Shown here one piece after another: positions 35,143-42,593 of a DNA stretch of 64,000 nt. The notes beneath the pieces are model-generated. The model had not been told where the DNA came from. It did not search any database and was given only the letters and a program-made list of their open reading frames with translations. Origin of the DNA: Leptospiraceae bacterium (GTDB taxonomy: Bacteria; Spirochaetota; Leptospiria; Leptospirales; Leptospiraceae); the NCBI GenBank assembly GCA_016708435.1, contig JADJFV010000007.1, positions 1 through 64,000 of the forward strand, in the 5' to 3' direction. A program made the position numbers and the translations under genes. The first letter of the stretch is position 1, and the number at the start of each line of letters is the position of its first letter.

Positions 35143-37089
35143 ATGAATCTAATATCAGTCGACAAACTCTCAAAAAAAGCAGGCGAGAAAGAACTTTTTC
35201 GTGAATTAACCTTTGGATTAAATGAAGGCGAAAAAATTGCCATCATCGGAATCAATGGCTCGGGAAAATCCACTTTCCTAAAAATGGTAAAAGATTTAGA
35301 AGACGCAGATGGAGGGGCTATTTACAAAAACCGCTCGCTTAAGATTTCTTCCCTCGAACAAAATCCTCCCTTCGATCCCAATGACACTATCCTCGAACAT
35401 ATCTTCAAAGGAAAAAGTAAGGCACTAACACTTGTTAAACGCTACGAACAAATTTCAGAGCAAATGGAAACAGATTCGAGCGAAGCATTAGAAAAAGAAT
35501 TCCACGACATAATGGAAGAAATGGACAAGGCAAATGCCTGGGAATATGAAGATCAAATTAAATCTATTCTAAACGAGCTAGGCATCTCAGGGTTAAATCG
35601 CCGTATGTCGGAACTTTCGGGCGGAATGTTAAAAAAAGTAGAGTTAGTGCAGACTTTAATTGATGATGCCAATCTTTTAATATTAGATGAGCCGACTAAC
35701 CATTTAGATGTAGAAACAATTCTCTGGCTCGAAAATTATTTAATCAAGATGGACAAAGCACTGCTCCTCGTAACTCACGATCGTTATTTCCTAGATTTGG
35801 TTGTTGATAAAATTCTAGAAATTGCACTTCCCCAGTCGACTCTCTTTGAAGGGAATTACAATTATTATCTCGAAAAGAAAGTCGAGATGGATGAAGCCAA
35901 TGCAAGAAAAGAAGCAAAGGCAGAAAGTTTTCTAAGAGTAGAATTAGAATGGCTAAGACGTCAGCCGAAAGCCCGTGGAACAAAACAAAAAGCAAGAACG
36001 GATAAAATCATAGGTGTAGTCAATCGCGAGAAAATGGTTCAGCAAGAAGCATTCACATTTAAAGTTGACCCAAAGAAAATTGGAAAGAAAATTTTAGAAA
36101 TTAATAATATCACAAAAGGGTTTAATGACCGTAAGCTCATAGATAAATTTTCTTATACATTCAAACACTACGAAAGATTGGGCATTGTGGGACCAAACGG
36201 TGCCGGCAAATCCACATTACTCAACATCTTAACAGGAAAGTTAACTCCTGACTCAGGCTCTGTTAGCCCTGGAATCAATACAAAGTTCGGTTACTTCGAC
36301 CAAAACAATATTGAACTAAAACAATCCATGCGTGTTCTAGAATACATTCAAAAGACCGCCGGCGAATACATATTACTCGAAGATGGAAACCGTCTGAGTG
36401 CGGGTCTCATGTTAGAAAGATTTCAATTTCCATCTAAGATGCAATCATCGCCAATCGAAAAACTTTCCGGTGGAGAAAAAAGAAGACTCTACCTTGTGCA
36501 GATACTCATGCATAACCCCAACTTCTTAATATTAGATGAGCCAACAAACGACTTCGACATCAAGACACTTTCTATTCTAGAAGAATTTCTTTTAGACTTT
36601 CCAGGCTGTGTTTTAACAGTATCTCATGATAGATACTTCATGGATAGAGTATCCAATCACTTACTCATATTCGATGGAAAAGGAAACATTGACTTATTTT
36701 CGGGAAGTTATACGGAGTATTTGAACCAACCAAAATCAGACTCAAAACAAAAGTCTAATGCTAATCCAACGACTACCCAACAAACAACTACCTCAACTCT
36801 ACCAGAAACAAAGCCTATAGAGTCTACGAATACGGCTACTTCTGATAAGCCACTTGGTAAGAAACTTTCCTTCAAAGAAGAAAAGGAATTAAAATCACTC
36901 GAAAAAGAAATTGAAAATCTAGAAAAAGAAAAAGCAAAGATTCAAGAAGATTTGATTACTTTTCATTCTGACTTTAAAAAAGTAGAAACTCTTAGCGCCA
37001 AATTAGTAGAAACCGACGCACTCATTGACGTTAAGTTTAAAAGATGGGAAGAGCTTGGGGAATGGCTAATTTGGAATGTTGAATTGTGA
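35143..37089 (+). CDS. uup: ABC-F family ATPase, Uup-like
   Basis: A 648-residue soluble protein with two ABC ATPase domains and no membrane segment. First domain: Walker A GINGSGKST, signature LSGGMLKK, Walker B LLILDEPTNHLD. Second: GPNGAGKST, KLSGGEKRR, FLILDEPTND. Between them is the basic linker with RRQPKARGTKQKART, typical of Uup rather than EttA. A threonine-rich spacer and a C-terminal coiled coil (LSFKEEKELKSLEKEIENLE) match the Uup DNA-binding tail. ABC-F proteins act on the ribosome; Uup also affects transposon excision and DNA junctions. Resistance-type ABC-F is a less likely alternative. It is divergent from the patatin gene across 76 bp. Confidence 0.9.
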   Translation: MNLISVDKLSKKAGEKELFRELTFGLNEGEKIAIIGINGSGKSTFLKMVKDLEDADGGAIYKNRSLKISSLEQNPPFDPNDTILEHIFKGKSKALTLVKRYEQISEQMETDSSEALEKEFHDIMEEMDKANAWEYEDQIKSILNELGISGLNRRMSELSGGMLKKVELVQTLIDDANLLILDEPTNHLDVETILWLENYLIKMDKALLLVTHDRYFLDLVVDKILEIALPQSTLFEGNYNYYLEKKVEMDEANARKEAKAESFLRVELEWLRRQPKARGTKQKARTDKIIGVVNREKMVQQEAFTFKVDPKKIGKKILEINNITKGFNDRKLIDKFSYTFKHYERLGIVGPNGAGKSTLLNILTGKLTPDSGSVSPGINTKFGYFDQNNIELKQSMRVLEYIQKTAGEYILLEDGNRLSAGLMLERFQFPSKMQSSPIEKLSGGEKRRLYLVQILMHNPNFLILDEPTNDFDIKTLSILEEFLLDFPGCVLTVSHDRYFMDRVSNHLLIFDGKGNIDLFSGSYTEYLNQPKSDSKQKSNANPTTTQQTTTSTLPETKPIESTNTATSDKPLGKKLSFKEEKELKSLEKEIENLEKEKAKIQEDLITFHSDFKKVETLSAKLVETDALIDVKFKRWEELGEWLIWNVEL

Positions 37090-37784
37090 ATGAAGAATTG
37101 GTCGCATTACTTAATGCTTAAAATTTTCTGATTACTTGTCATTTGTATTAAGAACTGCCAAACAGAAAAAGATACTAGCTGTTCCAATATCAATCATGCT
37201 TTAACCCTTATGACCATTACATCGCAATCGAAAGACAAGAGAATTGTGACTCAGGAAATATCGTTAGTATATAGATGTTAGGCTATTTATTACCCTGTTT
37301 TCATCGTAAGCCAGCCAATATCATTTGCGAGTAAAAATTCCATTCATTCTTGACTTTTTATCATGATAAAATCAATTTAAACTATGCAGAAGGATACTAC
37401 TATAATGGAATCAAAAAAAGATCCGTAAAGAAAAAATCACAAATTTCTAAAGACAATACAACCAAGCTTAAAAATGAAAATGGAAAATTCATTCATCGAC
37501 GAAATGAAAAAATGGATTATATCTTCCCTCCATCACTCTGAAGAGACAAAATCAACATCAGCAAGCTTTATATAAATGGATTAACTAAAAGGAATAAAAA
37601 CAAAGAAATGTTCCCAGAGTCCAAGTGTTTCAATAATTAGAATATGACTTTAAATCCAAGCATCAATTATAATGCATTTACAACCCTCCCGCTGTTAATT
37701 AGATTAAGCGAAAAATGAAAGATATGAAACATTTAGGAAAAGAGTTTATAGCAATTAGCGTCACCGATTTTTAATCTCTGCACC
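37090..37784. other. 695-bp intergenic region without a convincing gene
   Basis: AT-rich. It contains a perfect 16-bp palindrome TTTTATCATGATAAAA at 37356-37371. A 63-codon open frame from a TTG at 37350 (to 37541) is lysine- and asparagine-rich, without a recognisable domain or good start, and may be a gene remnant. The R1 repeat 37776-37802 closes the region and enters the MFS gene end. Confidence 0.45.
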
Positions 37785-37802
37785 TCAGTGACTCTGTGGC
37801 AG
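37776..37802. repeat. R1 repeat forming the 3' end of the MFS gene
   Basis: CTCTGCACCTCAGTGACTCT followed by GTGGCAG. Read on the minus strand, the repeat encodes LPQSH and the TGA stop of the MFS transporter. Confidence 0.7.
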
Positions 37803-39302
37803 AACTTCTCCCCTTCTCGTAAAAAGTCTTCGAAATACAACAAGTCCAATTGGGGATAATACTGTCATGCCGCCAATCCAAATCCAAATCATATATTGAT
37901 CTGGATAATCTTTTGCACCCTCCGGCGCATAAATAGCCAAAAGCCAACCGGACAAAGGACCCGCAATCATCTTAGCTAGAAAATAAGGAAGATAGGAAAG
38001 AGCAATATACGTTCCCTCTCGTCCTGGGGGTGCAATTTCAGCAGAGAATTGCATGAGCCGAGGTGACCAAATCGCTTCGCCGATAGTAAATATTACAATA
38101 AAGAAGACAAGTCCGAGGATAATTGGATTTTGCCTCTCTGGAATTAGATCAAGCCAATCTACAAGGATTAAATTCCCAATCCATGTTTTAACAAGAGGCT
38201 CAAAAAAGAAACTCGGAATCGCCGCAATAAAAATAGAAATGGAAGAAATGACAGTTCCAACTATCAGCATATAGTAAGATTTAATATGCCTTGTAAAATG
38301 AGCAATGAGTGGAACTAGAAAAATAATCATCACAGGATTTAAAATGCCATAAATACTTCCTACTTTAATTCCATCGCCTAATATCCGTATGCCGTATTTT
38401 GGAAATGTATAATTAAAATGGTAAAACACAAGTTTTACAAAAACTAAAATTCCCAGCATGAATAAATAAGTCCAAAAAGCTTTTTCAAGGAATACAGTTT
38501 TCATGATCGAAACCGTATCAATCGAAGATTTTTTTAATTCTTGAAATAAGGATTTAATAAAATTCAAATCATTTGTTTCTCTTTGACTAACACTAATTAC
38601 CCCACTCTCGGAAAGGGAAACACCATCTCTCATCGCAAGAATTAAAAGCATAGAGGGAATTGTAATCAGAAAGCTCACTAAGAAAATAATTTGATAGGTA
38701 GAAATTTCAATTCCTGCAACGGGAATCATTTGGATTGTATGCTCTCCGAAAATTTCTCTCACCTTATCAAAAATATAACCTCCAAGAGCAAAGCCAACGT
38801 TCATCAAAGTATAAAACAATCCAAAGCCTAAAGCAGTGCTTTCACTTGTCGTATATTTCTTTATCCCAACGGATAAGACAGGAACGAGAATAGCATTTCC
38901 AATCGCCACTGGAATAAATGCAAACAGGCTAACAACGATTAGGTTGTTGGTAAACGGCATTACAAGGCGACCTAAAAGCATTGCACCCATTCCTATGAGA
39001 AGAGTTCGTTTAACACCGATTGCATCCACAACTGATCCAACTAATATAGAGATACAAGTCATAAGAGTAGACCATGTTCCAATATAAGACCCAGCGGCTA
39101 TATCATCTAATCCGCAATCCTTCGACAAATACAAAACAAAAGCCATATTTGATGCCCCGTAGGCAGCATACTCCAAAAGCTTTGCTGAAAATAATATCCA
39201 TATTTCTCTCGGCGAGTCTTTTAATCCCTTCGCATAATTCCAAAGAATAAAAAGAAATCCGAAGATGAGAGTAGCGGATAATAAGTATAGACTATTTTTC
39301 AT
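37785..39302 (-). CDS. Major facilitator superfamily transporter
   Basis: A 505-residue membrane protein with about 12-14 hydrophobic segments. Family clues: a loop after TM2/TM3 with GSVVDAIGVKRTLLIGMGAM, close to the MFS GxxxDrxGrrr motif, and FGLFYTLMNVGFALGGYIFD, typical of the peptide-transporter/POT-like branch, then FTIGEAIWSPRLMQFSAEIA and EGTYIALSYLPYFLAKMIAG, also POT-like. The substrate is not determined; a peptide or small solute with protons is plausible. The last five residues and the stop come from an R1 repeat, so the native C-terminus may have been replaced. The start is ATG at 39302. Confidence 0.85.
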   Translation of the reverse strand: MKNSLYLLSATLIFGFLFILWNYAKGLKDSPREIWILFSAKLLEYAAYGASNMAFVLYLSKDCGLDDIAAGSYIGTWSTLMTCISILVGSVVDAIGVKRTLLIGMGAMLLGRLVMPFTNNLIVVSLFAFIPVAIGNAILVPVLSVGIKKYTTSESTALGFGLFYTLMNVGFALGGYIFDKVREIFGEHTIQMIPVAGIEISTYQIIFLVSFLITIPSMLLILAMRDGVSLSESGVISVSQRETNDLNFIKSLFQELKKSSIDTVSIMKTVFLEKAFWTYLFMLGILVFVKLVFYHFNYTFPKYGIRILGDGIKVGSIYGILNPVMIIFLVPLIAHFTRHIKSYYMLIVGTVISSISIFIAAIPSFFFEPLVKTWIGNLILVDWLDLIPERQNPIILGLVFFIVIFTIGEAIWSPRLMQFSAEIAPPGREGTYIALSYLPYFLAKMIAGPLSGWLLAIYAPEGAKDYPDQYMIWIWIGGMTVLSPIGLVVFRRLFTRRGEVLPQSH

Positions 39303-39311
39303 ATATTGTTC

Positions 39312-39407
39312 ATTCCCGAATTCTCCCCCCTTTCGCGTGGCTCACTACCGCCAAGCGATATCGGGAATCTCTACTTCTTGAGACCCCCTACAGAAGATTT
39401 AGGGGGT
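39312..39407. repeat. Two nested short inverted repeats at a gene end
   Basis: ATTCCCGA (39312-39319) pairs with TCGGGAAT (39361-39368), and ACCCCCTA (39383-39390) pairs with TAGGGGGT (39400-39407) across 9 nt. The second stem lies inside the last codons of the amidotransferase gene and encodes its tail (SPPKSSVGG). The first spans the gap to the MFS start. Confidence 0.5.
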
Positions 39408-40108
39408 GACACCGACACCATAATAAAAAAACCAATAAACCTCGAAATCAAATTCCAACCTTCCCTACTTTCATGAAAATCTTCGGGATGAGTTTGAAAA
39501 GAAAAAGCAGGATAGACTTTATGAGCAAGCCCTTCAATCTCACAATGCTCACTTGTGCAAGTAAGTTCTAGATCTTCTGGAATATTTTTTACTTCTTGTT
39601 CATGCTTTGCATGTGATATAAAGGAATTAGCCTCTCCCAATATTGACTTCAATCTTTCATTCAACACAGTAACTTTTCTAAACTCATTGTATTTCTTTTC
39701 AGGAAGATTTTCTCTATTTGCCACATAATCCACATTAGCCCCGTAGAGCCATCCAAATAATTGATGCGAAAAACAAATTCCTAGAAATGGAATTCCTTTT
39801 TCAATAACGCATTCTTTTAGATCTCGACCGAACATATTCACCCATTCTAGACTGTCGGTGACATTGGCATAACTACCTAAAGATATAACACCGATTACCC
39901 GCTTTCCTCTTTTAGTCACCGATTCTAAATATTGCCTTAGCGTCTCACGACTATGCGAAGGAAAGAAGACTTCCGTATAAACCTCAAAGTACTTCTCTTT
40001 TTGCATTTCTGCTAAGAGTTCTGAAATCAGATTGATTCCATCGTTTGCTGGCTCACGTAAGAATGGATCGATTATAAGTAGAATATTCCCAATTTGGTTT
40101 GAAACCAT
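39371..40108 (-). CDS. Class I glutamine amidotransferase domain protein
   Basis: A 245-residue stand-alone GATase1 domain. The nucleophile cysteine lies in FLGICFSHQLFGWLYGA (about residue 115), and the His-Glu pair in SFQTHPE (about residue 205). LLIIDPFLREPAND starts the fold. It hydrolyses glutamine and would pass ammonia to a synthase, or act as a gamma-glutamyl hydrolase; the partner is not recognisable here. The C-terminal tail is encoded by a hairpin at 39383-39407, so the end may be altered. The SGNH-like gene ends 10 bp upstream on the same strand, suggesting one transcript. Confidence 0.8.
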   Translation of the reverse strand: MVSNQIGNILLIIDPFLREPANDGINLISELLAEMQKEKYFEVYTEVFFPSHSRETLRQYLESVTKRGKRVIGVISLGSYANVTDSLEWVNMFGRDLKECVIEKGIPFLGICFSHQLFGWLYGANVDYVANRENLPEKKYNEFRKVTVLNERLKSILGEANSFISHAKHEQEVKNIPEDLELTCTSEHCEIEGLAHKVYPAFSFQTHPEDFHESREGWNLISRFIGFFIMVSVSPPKSSVGGLKK

Positions 40109-40117
40109 ATCGTTTTT

Positions 40118-41206
40118 TTATCGCTCTTTTATCGGTGTCATCGGTGGTAAATTCTTATCTCCCTCAAACTCATCCACAAAGAAATTCACAATTTTACCAT
40201 AACAGGAAACAGATTGATGAGAAGCATCGTAGAATTCATCGCAATCAGAAACGGTATTCAAATCATAAAAGCGCATACCGTATTTGTCCGCAAGCTCAGT
40301 CATTCGCTTTCCGAAACTGTCTTTTAGATTTAACTTTTCGTATTCTTTGCGATAGGTTTTATAGACTCGAGGCCAGATTAAATATACTTTAATGTTGTTT
40401 GCTTTTGCTAATTCTAAGACTTTTTCTGTATAAAAATACTGTGTTTCGTTTTGTTTAAAATTACTTCCTAGATAAATATTTTTCATTCGAAGAGAATCGG
40501 CTTCAAGGCGCTTTTCATCGTTTACAAAACTCATATAAGCAAGTTGTGAACCTTTCGAAATATCCAAGAGCGGCAACTCGCTATTATACCGAATATCATA
40601 TTCTTTTAACTTGCGACTCTTTACTCTTTCTAAGAGCAATTTATAATTAAACTCAAGTCTACGAAAGGATACCATTTTATCTAAAAGAAATTCCTGCCTA
40701 TCATCCGAAGGAATATGCTTCCAATACTTACCAACAAACTCATCATCGGCACCCATGCGTAGAAATGGATCATGCATAAGTCCTTTTGAATCATCAAAAC
40801 CTTCTGGGCTGACTACGAAGAAAATCAATTTAGGTTGAAGCTTTGCCTCTACAACTTTTTCCATCCAAAACAAAGTGTAGGCAGGAACTGCTTGAGGTCC
40901 TGAAAAATTATAAATGGAATATTTCTCTTTTCTTTCCTTATCTGTTCCAAAGGCTAATTCTGAATAGGCGTAAGCTCGCGAGTCGCCGAAAGCAATTAAA
41001 AGATTTTTCTCTGATTTGTCTGCCTTTAATTTTTCAAATAGCAATGGTCTATGTTTATAATAAACAATATTACCGGTTTGTAAAAAATTATTTTTGAAAT
41101 AGTCTATTGTAAATATTTTATCAAGACCCAGTAATCCCAAAAAGAAAAAGAGCGGATAATAAAGAAAGACTCTAGAATTTTTCATAGAAGAAATCCTTAT
41201 TGCCAC
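40118..41206 (-). CDS. SGNH-like exported protein paired with MBOAT acyltransferase
   Basis: A 362-residue protein with an N-terminal membrane anchor (FLYYPLFFFLGLLGLDKIF) and SGNH-type blocks: FGDSRAYAYSELAFG near residue 75 with the catalytic serine, and FYDASHQSVSCYG near the C-terminus with the Asp/His pair. With the overlapping MBOAT gene (35-bp overlap) it makes the pair seen in AlgI/AlgX-type O-acetylation systems: the MBOAT passes acyl groups across the membrane and the SGNH protein attaches them to a glycan outside. The last ten residues (LPPMTPIKER) and the stop are encoded by an R3 repeat, so the native C-terminus was probably changed. Confidence 0.72.
   Translation of the reverse strand: MAIRISSMKNSRVFLYYPLFFFLGLLGLDKIFTIDYFKNNFLQTGNIVYYKHRPLLFEKLKADKSEKNLLIAFGDSRAYAYSELAFGTDKERKEKYSIYNFSGPQAVPAYTLFWMEKVVEAKLQPKLIFFVVSPEGFDDSKGLMHDPFLRMGADDEFVGKYWKHIPSDDRQEFLLDKMVSFRRLEFNYKLLLERVKSRKLKEYDIRYNSELPLLDISKGSQLAYMSFVNDEKRLEADSLRMKNIYLGSNFKQNETQYFYTEKVLELAKANNIKVYLIWPRVYKTYRKEYEKLNLKDSFGKRMTELADKYGMRFYDLNTVSDCDEFYDASHQSVSCYGKIVNFFVDEFEGDKNLPPMTPIKER
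40126..40152. repeat. R3 repeat forming the end of the SGNH gene
   Basis: TTTTATCGGTGTCATCGGTG followed by GTAAATT. On the minus strand it encodes the final residues of the SGNH-like protein. Confidence 0.65.
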
Positions 41207-42584
41207 TGTTGTTTAAAATTAATAAAACAATGGCTAGAGAAAATATTGGAAGTAAAAAGCGTTTCCATTTTTCAAATCGTTCAAATTTTTCGGGAAACTC
41301 CTCAGTAACATGAAATAGCATTGCAAATAATATGATATAAAGCCCCATTTCGATATTTCGCATTTGAATTCCAGATTGAAAACTAATCATTCTCCAAATC
41401 ACAGTAGCTGCGGCTAATAGAGATTGTGTGAAGAATAAAATCCAGGTAATCATATACACATGAAATACAAAAAGAAATTTTAGAAATGGTTTGAATTTGT
41501 TCTCAGGGATAAGATTGATTTTCTTTACTTCCATATATCTCTCAACCGAAAGAAATACACCCGTCAAAAATCCCCACATGATAAAATTCATACTCGCCCC
41601 ATGCCAAAGCCCACCTAATATAAAGGTTATTAGAAGATTCAAGTAACCTCTTGTTTCACTTACTCTCGAGCCACCAAGCGGTATATAGATGTAATCCCGA
41701 ATCCAAAAAGAAAAACTTAAATGCCATCTTCTCCAAAAGTCCGAAAAGCTATTTAAGAAAAACGGTGCCTTGAAGTTTTCAGGGAGGTTAAATCCGAGTA
41801 GCCGCCCTAGTCCACGTGCAATATCCGTTAGCCCTGAGAAATCAAGGTAGAGATGAATTGCAAAAAAATAACAGGTAAGCAAAATAGAAAGTCCAGAATA
41901 ATTCTCTGGCTCTTTAAAAATTGGATATATGACAGTTGCAATCGAATCAGAGAGAGCAATTTTTTTAGTAAGTCCGAGTAAAATTTTCCACAAGCCTTCG
42001 AACATATCTTCCTTAGTCAAAGTAGGAGACTCCATCTTAGGGACTACATCTTTAAAACGAGTAATCGGTCCTGCAATCATCACAGGAAAAAACAAGGTGT
42101 AAGACGCAACGTCATAAAACGAAATTGCTCTTTCGATTGTTTTCTTTTGTAAATCAACGGATAACGAAATCAACTGGAAGGTATAATAACTAATCGTCAC
42201 AGGTAAAATGACTTCGAAATTTGCGATATGCGTAATACTGCTGAAATATTGATTGAGGTCCGACTTGCGAGTTAGAATTTCTATTCCCGTCAAATACCCA
42301 ATCGTCTCTAAGAAAAAATAAAAGTATTTAAACAAGAATAGGTTCAGTAAATTAAAACCCACCGTCAGTTTTAGAAAGTAAGATTTTTCCTGTGTAAATC
42401 GAATCAATAAAAAATTCACTGCTATCACAAACAAAAAGTGAAGCAAAAAATTAAAGCTAAATAAGCTATAAAAAACACAGGAGGAAATCAAAAGAATCAA
42501 ACGTTTTAACTTATTGTTTACATTCCAATAAGTATAGAACACAACTAAGAAAAGCAAAAAGAATTTGATGCTTAAAAAGCTCAC
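41172..42584 (-). CDS. MBOAT-family O-acyltransferase
   Basis: A 470-residue multi-pass membrane protein of the AlgI/DltB branch of MBOAT. Diagnostic: FYTYWNVNNKLKRLILL at the N-terminus, FPVMIAGPITRFKDVVPKM, NFKAPFFLNSFSDFWRRWH with the family WxxWH-like motif, and ITFILGGLWHGASMNFIMWG with the catalytic histidine. It moves acetyl (or other acyl) groups from the cytoplasm to an extracytoplasmic acceptor. The downstream SGNH gene overlaps by 35 bp and would be the transferase partner. The target glycan or lipid is unknown; no alginate genes are nearby. The start is ATG at 42584. Confidence 0.92.
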   Translation of the reverse strand: MSFLSIKFFLLFLVVFYTYWNVNNKLKRLILLISSCVFYSLFSFNFLLHFLFVIAVNFLLIRFTQEKSYFLKLTVGFNLLNLFLFKYFYFFLETIGYLTGIEILTRKSDLNQYFSSITHIANFEVILPVTISYYTFQLISLSVDLQKKTIERAISFYDVASYTLFFPVMIAGPITRFKDVVPKMESPTLTKEDMFEGLWKILLGLTKKIALSDSIATVIYPIFKEPENYSGLSILLTCYFFAIHLYLDFSGLTDIARGLGRLLGFNLPENFKAPFFLNSFSDFWRRWHLSFSFWIRDYIYIPLGGSRVSETRGYLNLLITFILGGLWHGASMNFIMWGFLTGVFLSVERYMEVKKINLIPENKFKPFLKFLFVFHVYMITWILFFTQSLLAAATVIWRMISFQSGIQMRNIEMGLYIILFAMLFHVTEEFPEKFERFEKWKRFLLPIFSLAIVLLILNNSGNKDFFYEKF

Positions 42585-42593
42585 GGTTCACTC

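Noticed and set aside
37350..37541. 63-codon open frame in the 695-bp gap
   Set aside because: TTG start overlapping a palindrome, low-complexity Lys/Asn content and no recognisable domain; at best a remnant.
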